Assembly (NCBI GenBank): GCA_017537175.1
Contig: JAFYLH010000006.1
Location: forward strand, 124,001 to 188,000
Length of the DNA stretch: 64,000 bases
Direction: 5' to 3'
DNA from: Clostridia bacterium
GTDB lineage: Bacteria > Bacillota > Clostridia > Oscillospirales > CAG-272
This document shows, one piece after another, positions 1-8,287 of the stretch (position 1 is the stretch's first letter; every line of letters begins with the position of its first letter). The notes below the pieces were generated by a model. That model was given only the letters and a program-made list of their open reading frames with translations, had not been told where the DNA came from and did not search any database. Made by a program: the position numbers and the translations under genes.

Positions 1-2
1 TG

Positions 3-566
3 ACCGATGATGTGTGTATCATACGGGACAGCGACATAACGGTGGATATACCCCTCGAAGGCTTTGAGCACAAAAAAGCATCTTTTAAAATAGAGGAGAT
101 ACTCTTTACCGATTCAAGCTCCTGGTCAGAGAATGAAGGTATGAATTGGAGTCAGCTTTCTTTTCCCGAAACTATAGAAGACTATTTATCCAGTCCCGAC
201 CTTGTACGAGAATTTAAGTCTCACTTTGAAGAGGGAGTATACTTTCCCAAAGAAGAAAAGGATCTCTGGTTCTGTACCTGCGGAAATCTCAACCACATAT
301 CCGAGGCTGCCTGTCATTTTTGCAACCGTACCCTTGTTTCTTTCAAAAAATACGGTGTGGATGAGCTTAAAAATGCGGTAATCAAGCAGAAAAGACTTGA
401 TGTTATAAATAAGGATAAGTTCGACGAAGCCTACAAGCAGGTAATGGTAGATAAGAAATCCAAACGCGGCAGAACCTTTTTGTATATCCTCATAGCTGCG
501 GCAATCATTACGGTAATAGCTTTACTCATAGCGGTAGACGGAACTCATTATACACAAGCGATATAG
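3..566 (+). CDS. Zinc-ribbon protein with C-terminal membrane anchor (5' partial)
   Basis: The reading frame is open to the left window edge, so this is the 3' part of a longer gene; the GTG at 12 is probably internal. Seen: a W-x-C-x-C-G-x-x-N ... C-x-x-C knuckle (WFCTCGNLN, then CHFC) resembling a RanBP2-type or zinc-ribbon finger, a charged Lys-rich stretch, and one strong hydrophobic segment near the end (about 20 residues after RTFLY) that should be a membrane anchor. The family is not recognised. Many Firmicutes have small proteins with a zinc ribbon followed by one transmembrane helix, mostly of unknown role. It is followed directly by a rho-independent terminator shared with the convergent lipoprotein gene. 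Confidence 0.6.
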   Translation, partial: TDDVCIIRDSDITVDIPLEGFEHKKASFKIEEILFTDSSSWSENEGMNWSQLSFPETIEDYLSSPDLVREFKSHFEEGVYFPKEEKDLWFCTCGNLNHISEAACHFCNRTLVSFKKYGVDELKNAVIKQKRLDVINKDKFDEAYKQVMVDKKSKRGRTFLYILIAAAIITVIALLIAVDGTHYTQAI

Positions 567-569
567 AAA

Positions 570-597
570 AAAGCTCTCTTTCGAGAGCTTTATTTTA
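570..597. terminator. Bidirectional intrinsic terminator
   Basis: A 9-bp stem (AAAGCTCTC / GAGAGCTTT, loop TTTC) lies between two convergent genes, with T-rich sequence on the plus side and A-rich (T-rich on minus) on the other. It can serve both the partial zinc-ribbon gene and the lipoprotein gene, whose stop codon overlaps its edge. Confidence 0.75.
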
Positions 598-1230
598 ATC
601 CAGTCCCAATTCCTCGCGGAGCTTGGATTCCTCTGCCCGGTCATCCTTGTATTCCCAGATGCCCGCCTTTGCCTGTTCCTCGGTAAAGCCTGCCTTTACA
701 AGCTCTGCCAACAGATCATCGTCGCTGTATGCGTGGTACATGTAATATTTTTCGATATATTTTTTTGCCATATTGTCCCAGTCGGTATCAAGAGAATCAA
801 CACCGTACTGAGCCTCCTCGTCGGTAAACTCCATATACTTGAGGTGGTCAAGCATACCCTGATAAGAGAAGGGCATGTAGTAGATATAGAACTCTGCAGT
901 ACCTCTTGCCATCTCCATCCAGTCGATGCCAAAGGCATCAACTGCATATACGGCATCCTCCTCGCTGTGTCCCTCTTCTATAAGTGCGCTTATAAGCTTG
1001 GGTCTGGAAACACCTACCTCCAGATGAGCCTGTGCGCTCTCTGCCGCCGCTAACTGTGTATCGGTAAACTCCACATCGTCGGGTATCTCAAATTTGGGCT
1101 TCTGCTCGGTCTCTACGGCAACCTGGCCTGTTTCGTCGCCGTTCTCGGTCGTATTTGTCTTATTTGAGCAGGCAGCTATAGAGATAAGCATTGCCGCCGC
1201 TATAAGTATAATAAGTGATCTTTTAAACAT
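595..1230 (-). CDS. Ltp-family lipoprotein with repeated Lpp (PF07553-like) domains
   Basis: The start is taken at 1230 because CACAGGAG lies 7 nt upstream; the longer frame to 1305 would run through the promoter. The 211-residue product has a lipoprotein signal peptide (MFKRSLIILIAAAMLISIAA then Cys, lipobox IAAC), an acidic low-complexity linker, then about three tandem repeats of roughly 42 residues built on a ...LI.eGfs.e.A.yavD...DW...A pattern (seen around GHSEEDAVYAVDAFGIDW, EFTDEEAQYGVDSLDTDW and GFTEEQAKAGIWEY). This pattern is known from host cell surface-exposed lipoproteins (Ltp family), including phage superinfection-exclusion lipoproteins. Here it is chromosomal and exclusion is only a possibility. 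It is a single-gene unit with its own promoter. Confidence 0.8.
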   Translation of the reverse strand: MFKRSLIILIAAAMLISIAACSNKTNTTENGDETGQVAVETEQKPKFEIPDDVEFTDTQLAAAESAQAHLEVGVSRPKLISALIEEGHSEEDAVYAVDAFGIDWMEMARGTAEFYIYYMPFSYQGMLDHLKYMEFTDEEAQYGVDSLDTDWDNMAKKYIEKYYMYHAYSDDDLLAELVKAGFTEEQAKAGIWEYKDDRAEESKLREELGLD

Positions 1231-1258
1231 ATCTTGACTCCTGTGTTGAGTTTTTTTA

Positions 1259-1287
1259 AGTATAACAAGTTTTCTTCTGATTGTCAA
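1259..1287 (-). promoter_or_regulatory. Sigma-A promoter of the Ltp lipoprotein gene
   Basis: On the minus strand TTGACA (1282-1287), a 17-nt spacer and TATACT (1259-1264). It is back to back with the promoter of the Tet(M)-like gene. Confidence 0.85.
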
Positions 1288-1298
1288 ATATAATTTTG

Positions 1299-1328
1299 TT
1301 GACATAACTAATTTTGCCGTGATATAAT
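1299..1328 (+). promoter_or_regulatory. Sigma-A promoter of the Tet(M)-like GTPase gene
   Basis: TTGACA (1299-1304), an 18-nt spacer and TATAAT (1323-1328). Transcription should start near 1335, leaving a leader of about 95 nt that contains two hairpins (1345-1355, and CCCAAACT at 1359-1366 pairing with AGTTTGGG at 1385-1392). Confidence 0.85.
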
Positions 1329-1428
1329 CGTACCATGAAAAAGACGGCGAGTCGCCGCCCCAAACTTCGCTCCGAAGGACAGAGAGTTTGGGTTAATGCA
1401 TCACACGAAATGAGGGAGCTGCTGTACT

Positions 1429-3321
1429 ATGGAAAGAACAATAGGAATCTTTGCCCATGTGGATGCGGGAAAGACCACACTTTCCGAGGCTATACTGTAT
1501 AATACGGGAGCTATCCGCCTAAGGGGCAGTATTGAAGAAAAGAACACGGTTATGGATACTGCATCCATTGAGCGTGACCGCGGTATTACCTGTTTTTCGG
1601 GTGCGGCGGGCTTTGAATTTAATAATAACAGCTATTATCTTATCGATACCCCCGGACATACCGATTTTCTGCCAGACACACAGCGGTGTATGGCTGCCCT
1701 TGACTGCGCCGTTATTGCGGTGTCCGCAGTTGAGGGGGTAGAGGGCAATACAGAGCTGTTATGGGATATGCTCAGGGAAAGAAATATTCCCACCCTGTTT
1801 TTTATAAACAAGTGTGACCGTGATATTGCCGAGCCGCAGAGGGTCATTGAGGAAATGAAGGCCCTTTTTGGCAGAGATATTTGCCTGTGGCATAGCGATG
1901 AATATATCGAGAGTGTAGCAGGCTATGACGAGGTCCTTATGGAAAGGTATTTTGAGGGCAGTCTGTCGGCCGAAGAAGCGGACAAAAAGGCATCCGAGCT
2001 CTTTATGAAAAGGGATATCTTTCCCGTTGTCTGCGGCTCTGCTGCTCAGAATACAGGCACCCATGAGCTCCTATACTGTATAGATGCACTTTGCAGGACT
2101 GATTATTCATCCCGTAAGGAGCTTTGCCTTGAGATATTCAAGGTCAGACACGAAAAGGACAAGCGCATAATGCTCTGTCATATAAGATCGGGTGAAATTG
2201 CGGTCCGTGATATACTACCAAACGGAGAGAGGATCTCCGAGCTTCGTGCCTTTGAGGGAACAAGAACGGTATCTGTACAAAGAGCCGCGGCAGGCGATGT
2301 GGTGCAGCTTTACGGCATCACAGGCTACAGGGCAGGGGAGTGTATAGGCGGTAAAAGCGATAGTCCCTGCGTTCCGGGTCTTACGGCAAGGGTGATATAC
2401 CCCGACACTATTACCTCAAAGGATATGCTTACAAGGCTGCAGATGCTTGAGGACGAGGAGCCTACCCTTGGGGTAAGGTATGAAGGTGTAACCGGTGAGA
2501 TATCTGTATCGGTTATGGGTAAGATAGAGCTTGAGATATTACAGCAGCGCATAGCCGAAAGATTTAATATTGAGGTCAGCTTTGGTGACTGCGGTGTTAT
2601 ATATAAGGAGACTCTGACCGAGCCTACAGTCGGCTACGGTCACTTTGAACCCTTAAGGCATTACAGCGAGGTGCATCTGCGCATAGAGCCTGCAGAGCGG
2701 GGAAGCGGTATAAGCTTTGAAAGCGAGTGCTCGCTTAACTCTCTTGCCTCAAACTATCAGCATCTTGTCCGCACCCATGTTTTTGAAAAGGAGCACATAG
2801 GTGTGCTCACAGGCTCTGCTCTGACAGATGTTAAAATAACTCTTCTGAAGGGTGCCGCTCACGAAAAGCACACCGAGGGCGGAGATTTCAGAGAGGCTAC
2901 CTACCGTGCCATCCGTCACGGACTTATGCGCGGCTCCTCACAGCTTCTTGAGCCCTGGTATAAATGCCGCTTTACGGTGGATACCACCCATATGGGCAGA
3001 GTGATATCGGATATAACAAGGCTCAGCGGAGTGCTTTTGTCAAGCGATACCGACGGGCAGAGATCGGTTATAAATGCCCGTATTCCCATATCTGAGTTTA
3101 CTCCCTATCAGACCGAGTTTATCTCCTTTACAGGGGGCAGAGGCAGAGTGACCTTTACCCATGACGGCTATGATGTCTGTCATAATGAAGCAGAGGTCTT
3201 AGAGCGTATCGGCTATGAGCCGGAAAGGGATGTCCAAAATACCCCCGACTCTGTTTTCTGCGCCCACGGAGCAGGCTTTAATGTTCCTTGGCGCGAGGTG
3301 GAAAAATATATTCATCTGTAA
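1429..3321 (+). CDS. Tet(M)/EF-G-like translational GTPase (ribosomal protection protein homologue)
   Basis: 630 residues, close to the 639 of Tet(M). The GTPase domain is complete: G1 AHVDAGKTT, G2-region RGIT, G3 DTPGH, G4 NKCD. EF-G-like domains II-V follow to the end. Known: this superfamily includes ribosome-protection tetracycline resistance factors that remove drug from the A site. Seen: the domain IV tip that in Tet(M) carries YYSPV reads here GAAHEKHTEGGDF, so the residues that reach the drug site are not conserved. I therefore call it a chromosomal translation-factor GTPase whose resistance role is doubtful. It is monocistronic, with its own promoter, a structured leader and an AGGGAG ribosome site 10 nt before ATG. 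Confidence 0.85.
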   Translation: MERTIGIFAHVDAGKTTLSEAILYNTGAIRLRGSIEEKNTVMDTASIERDRGITCFSGAAGFEFNNNSYYLIDTPGHTDFLPDTQRCMAALDCAVIAVSAVEGVEGNTELLWDMLRERNIPTLFFINKCDRDIAEPQRVIEEMKALFGRDICLWHSDEYIESVAGYDEVLMERYFEGSLSAEEADKKASELFMKRDIFPVVCGSAAQNTGTHELLYCIDALCRTDYSSRKELCLEIFKVRHEKDKRIMLCHIRSGEIAVRDILPNGERISELRAFEGTRTVSVQRAAAGDVVQLYGITGYRAGECIGGKSDSPCVPGLTARVIYPDTITSKDMLTRLQMLEDEEPTLGVRYEGVTGEISVSVMGKIELEILQQRIAERFNIEVSFGDCGVIYKETLTEPTVGYGHFEPLRHYSEVHLRIEPAERGSGISFESECSLNSLASNYQHLVRTHVFEKEHIGVLTGSALTDVKITLLKGAAHEKHTEGGDFREATYRAIRHGLMRGSSQLLEPWYKCRFTVDTTHMGRVISDITRLSGVLLSSDTDGQRSVINARIPISEFTPYQTEFISFTGGRGRVTFTHDGYDVCHNEAEVLERIGYEPERDVQNTPDSVFCAHGAGFNVPWREVEKYIHL

Positions 3322-3335
3322 AATTTAAAAAAGTC

Positions 3336-3364
3336 TTGCAATTTCATTTGCTATATGCTATAAT
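3336..3364 (+). promoter_or_regulatory. Ferredoxin promoter
   Basis: TTGCAA (3336-3341), a 17-nt spacer and TATAAT (3359-3364), followed by a GGAGG ribosome site at 3391. Confidence 0.8.
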
Positions 3365-3404
3365 CCCCTTGTATAAAATCTATTCTATACGGAGGTACTA
3401 TACA

Positions 3405-3575
3405 ATGGCATACGTTATTGGTGATGCATGCATCGCATGCGGCGCATGTGCAGAGAACTGCCCTGTTGAGGCTATTTCTGACGGCGGCGACAAGTACGTT
3501 ATTGATGCTGATACCTGCATCGATTGCGGCGCTTGCGCAGGTACTTGCCCTGTTGAAGCTATCACAGAAGGCTAA
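3405..3575 (+). CDS. 2[4Fe-4S] clostridial-type ferredoxin
   Basis: The true start is the ATG at 3405 (MAYVIGDACIACGA), preceded by GGAGG; a longer frame from 3288 would run through the promoter. The 56-residue protein has two classic CxxCxxCxxxCP motifs (CIACGACAENCP and CIDCGACAGTCP), each binding one [4Fe-4S] cluster. It is a low-potential cytoplasmic electron carrier for anaerobic redox enzymes such as pyruvate:ferredoxin oxidoreductase and hydrogenases. It is expressed alone: own promoter upstream, terminator immediately downstream. Confidence 0.95.
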   Translation: MAYVIGDACIACGACAENCPVEAISDGGDKYVIDADTCIDCGACAGTCPVEAITEG

Positions 3576-3590
3576 TTACTTATAAGATAC

Positions 3591-3621
3591 AAGGGCAGGC
3601 ATCAGCCTGCCTTTGTTGTTT
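3591..3621 (+). terminator. Ferredoxin terminator
   Basis: A G+C-rich stem (GGCAGGC / GCCTGCC, loop ATCA) flanked by A on the left and TTTGTTGTTT on the right, 15 nt after the ferredoxin stop. Confidence 0.85.
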
Positions 3622-3719
3622 AATTAAGGTCAGGAGAGTCAAACCAATATGCATTAGGACGGATATTTTAGGCTATTTCGGCCGTTTTCGTTCTTGACTT
3701 GCCGCCATTAAGAGGTACT

Positions 3720-4442
3720 ATGATACTACACGATGATGAAACATTGACCCGTGTCAATGATAATATAGAACTTATACAGAAAAAAGATGGTCTTACCTTT
3801 GGTACAGACGCCTATCTGCTCTCTGCTTATATGCGGGAGGGCAAAAGCTCGGTTGCTGTTGACTACGGCTGCGGTACGGGAATAATATCCCTGCTTTGTG
3901 CCGCAAGAGGCAGGTTTAAAAAAATATATGCCGTTGACGTGCAGGCAGAGTTTTGCGATGTGGCAAAACGCAACTGTTTGTATAACCGCCTTGACTCTGT
4001 TGAGGTCATACATTCGGATGTAAGAGAGCTTAAGCTTGAAGCGGATGTAGTATTTACCAATCCGCCTTATATGAAGGTGACCTCAGGTAAAGCCAACGAA
4101 AGCTCGGCGAAGAATATCGCCCGTCACGAGGTCTGCGGAGATATAAACGATTTTATGGCATCCGCCTGCCGTGTGCTGCGCTTTGGTGGATTTTTCTATG
4201 CGGTGTACCGTACCGACAGGCTTATAGATCTGCTTGATGCTATGCGTAAAAACAGCATTGAGCCCAAAAGAATGACATTTGTTCACGCAACCAAAGAACA
4301 CCAGCCCTCTATGGTGCTTGTAGAGGGAAAAAGAGGCGGCAAGGCCGGACTTATTATCACCAAGCCCCTGTTTATGGAGGGCACGGATATAGACTATATC
4401 TATGAGAAAGGAGAGTTTCCCGATGAGTTCTGCATCAAATGA
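3720..4442 (+). CDS. tRNA1(Val) A37 N6-methyltransferase-like protein (TrmN6/YabB)
   Basis: The start is ATG 3720 with AAGAGG just upstream. The 240-residue protein has a class I SAM-binding fold: glycine motif VDYGCGTGIISLL at about residues 44-56, acidic loop IYAVDVQ, and the NPPY catalytic motif (TNPPYMKV) typical of N6-adenine methyltransferases. Known: E. coli TrmN6 makes m6A37 in tRNA1Val; the B. subtilis homologue is YabB. The gene overlaps the start of rsmI by 20 bp, the same neighbourhood as yabB-yazA-yabC in Bacillus, which supports the assignment. No clear sigma-A promoter was seen in the 100 bp upstream. The substrate tRNA is inferred by homology only. Confidence 0.85.
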   Translation: MILHDDETLTRVNDNIELIQKKDGLTFGTDAYLLSAYMREGKSSVAVDYGCGTGIISLLCAARGRFKKIYAVDVQAEFCDVAKRNCLYNRLDSVEVIHSDVRELKLEADVVFTNPPYMKVTSGKANESSAKNIARHEVCGDINDFMASACRVLRFGGFFYAVYRTDRLIDLLDAMRKNSIEPKRMTFVHATKEHQPSMVLVEGKRGGKAGLIITKPLFMEGTDIDYIYEKGEFPDEFCIK

Positions 4443-5283
4443 AAAGAACCGTATAGAGGGCGGCACCCTCTATCTTGTTGCCACACCTATAGGTAACCTC
4501 TCTGATCTTTCGGACAGAGCCTATAAGGTATTAAGCGAGGTGGATTTTATTGCCGCAGAGGATACCCGTAACACGGGAAAGCTCTTATCCGCCATAGGTA
4601 TCTCAAAGTCTATGACCTCATATTATGAGCATAACAAAAAGAGTAGCGGTGAGCATATTTTAAAAAGACTTTTAGAGGGTCAGAGCTGTGCTCTTGTTAC
4701 CGATGCGGGAACCCCCGCCATAAGCGACCCCGGTGAGGATATAGTCCGTGACTGTATTGCGGCAGGCATCAAGGTCACAAGCGTACCGGGTGCGGCTGCC
4801 GTTATTGTTGCCCTTACCCTTTCGGGTATGAATACCCGCCGCTTTGCCTTTGAGGGCTTTTTGCCTGTCAAGGGCAGGGAACGTAAGGAAATGCTCTCCG
4901 AGCTATCCACCGAAAAACGCACACTTGTGCTTTATGAAGCACCCCATAAATTAAAGAATACACTTGACGATCTGCTTGAATATTTCGGTTCAGACCGCCG
5001 CATTGCTCTCTGCCGTGAGCTTACCAAGCTAAACGAGGATGTTATGCGCTGTACCCTTGAAGAGGCGGTCGCATATTACAGCGAAAATGACCCCCGGGGG
5101 GAATATGTCCTTGTCCTTGAGGGAGCGACCAAGACCGAAACAGGTGCTTTCTGGCAGGATATGACCGTAGAGGAACATATTGACTATTATGTTGCTCAGG
5201 GTCTGAAAAAGATGGATGCCATAAAGCAGGTGGCAAAGGATCGCGGTGTTCCTAAGAATGAGATATATAAGCAGACTATATAA
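4423..5283 (+). CDS. rsmI: 16S rRNA (cytidine1402-2'-O)-methyltransferase RsmI
   Basis: The start is ATG 4423, with AAAGGAG about 9 nt upstream, inside the end of the previous gene; the ATG at 4402 has no ribosome site. The 286-residue protein carries the tetrapyrrole-methylase-type fold of RsmI/YraL: LYLVATPIGNLSDLSDRA at the N terminus, AEDTRNTGKLL, and VTDAGTPAISDPGEDIVRD, then SVPGAAAVIVAL. It methylates the ribose of C1402 in the 16S decoding centre. Translational overlap with the TrmN6-like gene makes a two-gene RNA-modification operon. Its stop codon lies in the first unit of a heptamer repeat array followed by a terminator-like hairpin. Confidence 0.95.
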   Translation: MSSASNEKNRIEGGTLYLVATPIGNLSDLSDRAYKVLSEVDFIAAEDTRNTGKLLSAIGISKSMTSYYEHNKKSSGEHILKRLLEGQSCALVTDAGTPAISDPGEDIVRDCIAAGIKVTSVPGAAAVIVALTLSGMNTRRFAFEGFLPVKGRERKEMLSELSTEKRTLVLYEAPHKLKNTLDDLLEYFGSDRRIALCRELTKLNEDVMRCTLEEAVAYYSENDPRGEYVLVLEGATKTETGAFWQDMTVEEHIDYYVAQGLKKMDAIKQVAKDRGVPKNEIYKQTI

Positions 5284-5309
5284 TTCTCAATTCGCAATTC
5301 TCAATTCTC
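5282..5309. repeat. Tandem heptamer array (AATTCTC)4, copy A
   Basis: Four head-to-tail heptamers, AATTCTC, AATTCGC, AATTCTC, AATTCTC. The array begins at the second base of the rsmI stop codon (5281-5283). A purine spacer (TTAAAAGAG) and the hairpin at 5321-5346 follow. See the finding on the four related arrays. Confidence 0.85.
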
Positions 5310-5320
5310 AATTAAAAGAG

Positions 5321-5346
5321 GATTTCTGTGCCTAAGCACAGAAATC
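5321..5346. terminator. Shared terminator of rsmI and dapA
   Basis: An 11-bp perfect stem (GATTTCTGTGC / GCACAGAAATC, loop CTAA) between two convergent genes. The T-tracts are short on both sides, so efficiency is uncertain. Confidence 0.65.
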
Positions 5347-5350
5347 TCCG

Positions 5351-6241
5351 TTAAATTATATTCAGTTTTTTGAGTTCTCTTTTTAATTTTTCCTTACCCT
5401 TATCTGTCATTTCCACAAGAGGCAGTCTTAGTCCTCCTGCCTTGAAGCCCAGCATATTCATTGCGGCCTTGACGGGGATGGGATTGACCTCAGAGAAGAG
5501 AAGTGAGTTCAGCTCACACAGGGCAAGATGCATATCCCGTGCGCTGTCATAGTCACGCTCAAACCATTTTTGACAGATATCGTGTATGTATTTCGGCATG
5601 ATGTTTGATGTAACCGATATAACTCCGCTGCCGCCAACGGCAAGGGTGGATATGAGATTATCGTCGTTACCCGTGTATACCGAAAAATCATCCCCCATTT
5701 CATAACAGATACGGGCAAACTTACCTATAGAGCCGCTTGCCTCCTTTACACCCACAAGGTTGGGATGCTTTGACAGAGCCTTGTATACCTCAACGGGAAT
5801 ATCGACCGTTGTCCTGCCCGGAACATTGTAGATTATCATAGGCAGATCCACCGAGTCGGCTATCTTAAGATAACTTTTTACAAGACCCTCGTTTGTGGTC
5901 CTGTTATAATAGGGAGTTACCAAAAGCAGTCCGTCTGCACCGTTTTCCCTGGCGCACTTTGACATCATAACTGCGTGGGTGGTATCGTTTGAGCCTGTTC
6001 CGCAGATAAGGGGGACTCTGTGATCGATTATCCTTGCGGCGTGGCTTATCATATGCTGATGCTCAATATCCGAAAGGGTGGGAGCCTCTCCTGTGGTGCC
6101 GCAGAGAACTATTGCATCTATACCCTCAAGCACCTGGAATTCAAGTATACGGGTAAGCTCCTTATAGTCTACCTCACCCATATCGTTAAAGGGTGTAACA
6201 ACGGCAGTTGCCGCCCCCTTGAAAATAACCTTTTTATTCAT
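5351..6241 (-). CDS. dapA: 4-hydroxy-tetrahydrodipicolinate synthase
   Basis: The start is taken at 6241 (MNKKVIFKGAATAVVTPF), with AAGAGG upstream; a frame reaching 6295 would run into queA. At 296 residues it is normal for DapA. Seen: GTTGEAPTL near the N terminus, YNVPGRT with the catalytic Tyr, and GVKEASGS with the Schiff-base Lys. It condenses pyruvate with aspartate semialdehyde, the first committed step of lysine/diaminopimelate synthesis, in the cytoplasm. It stands alone, with no other dap gene beside it, and its ATG is only 25 bp from the divergent queA start. A possible DapL-type aminotransferase lies far away at 56536-57702. Confidence 0.95.
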   Translation of the reverse strand: MNKKVIFKGAATAVVTPFNDMGEVDYKELTRILEFQVLEGIDAIVLCGTTGEAPTLSDIEHQHMISHAARIIDHRVPLICGTGSNDTTHAVMMSKCARENGADGLLLVTPYYNRTTNEGLVKSYLKIADSVDLPMIIYNVPGRTTVDIPVEVYKALSKHPNLVGVKEASGSIGKFARICYEMGDDFSVYTGNDDNLISTLAVGGSGVISVTSNIMPKYIHDICQKWFERDYDSARDMHLALCELNSLLFSEVNPIPVKAAMNMLGFKAGGLRLPLVEMTDKGKEKLKRELKKLNII

Positions 6242-6246
6242 ATAAA
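6219..6246 (+). promoter_or_regulatory. Probable queA promoter inside the dapA start
   Basis: TTGAAA (6219-6224), a 16-nt spacer and TATAAA (6241-6246). It lies over the first codons of dapA on the opposite strand, so the two divergent genes cannot be transcribed independently without interference. Confidence 0.5.
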
Positions 6247-6266
6247 TTAACCTCTTGGAGATAAAT

Positions 6267-7316
6267 ATGATCAAAAATACTTTACCCGAAACCAATCTTA
6301 CAAAGCAGGATTTTTACTATGACCTGCCCGAAGGAAGAATTGCCCAGACCCCTCTTAAGGTACGCGACTCCTCAAAGCTTATGTGTGTTGATAAGAACAC
6401 AGGTGAACTTGAGCATAAGATATTCCGCGATATAATCGACTACCTTTGCGAGGGTGATGTTCTTGTTATCAACGACTCAAAGGTAATTCCCGCCCGCCTT
6501 TACGGTGTTAAGGAGGACAGTGGAATAGATATGGAGGTGCTGCTCCTTCGCTCACGAGGTCTTGATACCTGGGAGGTACTCTGCCGTCCGGGAAGAAGAG
6601 CAAAGCCGGGTACTGTCATTATATTCGCAGACGGTCTGCTTCGTGCCACCGTTACCGAGGTTATCGAGGACGGAAACCGCATTGTAAAATTTGATTACGA
6701 GGGGGACAACCTCTACTCTGTTTTTGACCAAATAGGCCATATGCCCCTGCCTCCCTACATAACCGAAAAGTTAGAGGATAAGGACAGATATCAGACCGTA
6801 TACGCAAACGAGCGCGGCTCTGCCGCCGCCCCCACCGCGGGCCTGCACTTTACTCCCGAGCTGCTTGAAAAAATCAAGGCAAAGGGTGTGCAGATAGCTC
6901 CGGTTATGCTCCATGTGGGTCTTGGTACATTCAGACCCGTAAAGGAGGATGCATTGGCGGATCACATAATGCACAGCGAGTATATAAGTGTTACTCAAGA
7001 GAGCGCGGATATCATCAACAACCGCAAGGGACGGCTTATCTGTGTAGGTACTACCTCCTGCCGTACTATCGAAAGTGTAGCCACCGACGACGGTAAAATT
7101 CAGGCAATTTCGGGCGATACGGGAATCTTCATCTACCCCGGATATAAGTTCAAGGCTGTGGATGCTCTTATCACAAACTTCCACCTGCCCGAAAGCACAC
7201 TTCTTATGCTTGTTTCCGCTTTTTCTTCAAGAGAGATAATGCTCAACGCATACGAGGAAGCGATTAACAACGAGTACAGATTTTTCAGCTTCGGCGATGC
7301 CATGCTAATACACTAA
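6267..7316 (+). CDS. queA: S-adenosylmethionine:tRNA ribosyltransferase-isomerase QueA
   Basis: The start is ATG 6267 with TTGGAG 6 nt upstream. The 349-residue protein is full length. Seen: the N-terminal [19 protein letters not shown] block, [14 protein letters not shown], the [14 protein letters not shown] block, and [19 protein letters not shown] near the end, all diagnostic of QueA. It transfers and isomerises the ribosyl group of SAM onto 7-aminomethyl-7-deazaguanine in tRNA, making epoxyqueuosine at position 34. It is followed after 11 nt by miaA, forming a tRNA-modification operon. Confidence 0.95.
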   Translation: MIKNTLPETNLTKQDFYYDLPEGRIAQTPLKVRDSSKLMCVDKNTGELEHKIFRDIIDYLCEGDVLVINDSKVIPARLYGVKEDSGIDMEVLLLRSRGLDTWEVLCRPGRRAKPGTVIIFADGLLRATVTEVIEDGNRIVKFDYEGDNLYSVFDQIGHMPLPPYITEKLEDKDRYQTVYANERGSAAAPTAGLHFTPELLEKIKAKGVQIAPVMLHVGLGTFRPVKEDALADHIMHSEYISVTQESADIINNRKGRLICVGTTSCRTIESVATDDGKIQAISGDTGIFIYPGYKFKAVDALITNFHLPESTLLMLVSAFSSREIMLNAYEEAINNEYRFFSFGDAMLIH

Positions 7317-7327
7317 AGGACTAAAAA

Positions 7328-8242
7328 ATGTCAGACAAAATTAAAATAGCCGCTGTGGTGGGTCCTACCGCAGGCGGAAAGACCTCACTTGCCGTTGAGC
7401 TTGCAAAGCGGGCAAACGGTGAGATAATCTGCTGTGACTCTATGCAGATATACAAACAAATGAAGATAGGCTCAGCCGCACCCACCGAGGAGGAAAAGCA
7501 GGGAATACCCCATCACCTTTTTGATTTTGTTCCGGTGGATGTCAATTTTTCCGCTGCCGAATATGTTCCTCTTGCCCGTAAGGCAATAGAGGAGATATCG
7601 GGTAGGGGTAAGCTCCCCATACTCTGCGGAGGTACAGGATTTTATCTTGAAAGTCTTATGTACCAAAGCGATTATTCTCCCTCGGTAGATCCCACTATCC
7701 GCGAGGAGCTGAACACAAAGGATGACGATACCCTGTATACTATGCTGACCGAGTACGACCCCGAGTCGGCAAACAGCATCCACAAAAACAACCGCAAGCG
7801 CGTTATCCGCGCTCTTGAGATATACCTCGGTACAGGCAAACCCAAGACCGAATGGGATGCTCTGTCCCGTACCAAGGAAAGCATATATGACGCCAATGTG
7901 TTTGTTCTTTCCTACCGCGACCGCGAGACCCTTTATGACCGTATCAACCGCCGTGTGGATATTATGTTTGAAATGGGTCTTATCGAGGAAGTGAAGTCTA
8001 TAGATTTTCCCGAGGGCTCAACGGCAGGGGATGCCATAGGCTATAAGGAATTAAGAGAATATTTCAACGGCAATATTTCATTGGAGCAGGCAAAAGAGGA
8101 TATAAAGCAAGCTACCCGCCGATATGCCAAAAGACAGATAACCTGGTTCAAGCGGGAGAGCTCGGCTCTTACTCTCTATGCTGACGATTATGGCAGCCTT
8201 GATGATATTGTAAACATTGTATTAAACCGCTTAACAAAATAG
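7328..8242 (+). CDS. miaA: tRNA dimethylallyltransferase MiaA
   Basis: 304 residues from ATG 7328, AAAGGA ribosome site. Seen: P-loop GPTAGGKTSLAVELAK, DSMQIYKQMKIGSAAPT substrate-binding block, GGTGFYLESLMY, and the C-terminal TRRYAKRQITWFKRE signature. It transfers a dimethylallyl group to N6 of A37 in tRNAs that read UNN codons. It is co-oriented with queA at a gap of 11 nt. The promoter of the downstream division operon starts within its last codons. Confidence 0.95.
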   Translation: MSDKIKIAAVVGPTAGGKTSLAVELAKRANGEIICCDSMQIYKQMKIGSAAPTEEEKQGIPHHLFDFVPVDVNFSAAEYVPLARKAIEEISGRGKLPILCGGTGFYLESLMYQSDYSPSVDPTIREELNTKDDDTLYTMLTEYDPESANSIHKNNRKRVIRALEIYLGTGKPKTEWDALSRTKESIYDANVFVLSYRDRETLYDRINRRVDIMFEMGLIEEVKSIDFPEGSTAGDAIGYKELREYFNGNISLEQAKEDIKQATRRYAKRQITWFKRESSALTLYADDYGSLDDIVNIVLNRLTK

Positions 8243-8259
8243 AAAAAATGTGATATAAT
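8231..8259 (+). promoter_or_regulatory. Promoter of the yggS-sepF-divIVA operon
   Basis: TTAACA (8231-8236), a 17-nt spacer and TATAAT (8254-8259). The -35 lies in the last codons of miaA. AAAGGAG precedes the first gene at 8288. Confidence 0.8.
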
Positions 8260-8287
8260 TATTCAATTAACGGAAAGGAGAGCTTAT

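Noticed and set aside
1335..1502. A 55-codon frame from ATG 1335 that overlaps the start of the Tet(M)-like gene, like a tet(M) leader peptide
   Set aside because: The ATG coincides with the expected transcription start, has no ribosome site and contains no run of control codons.
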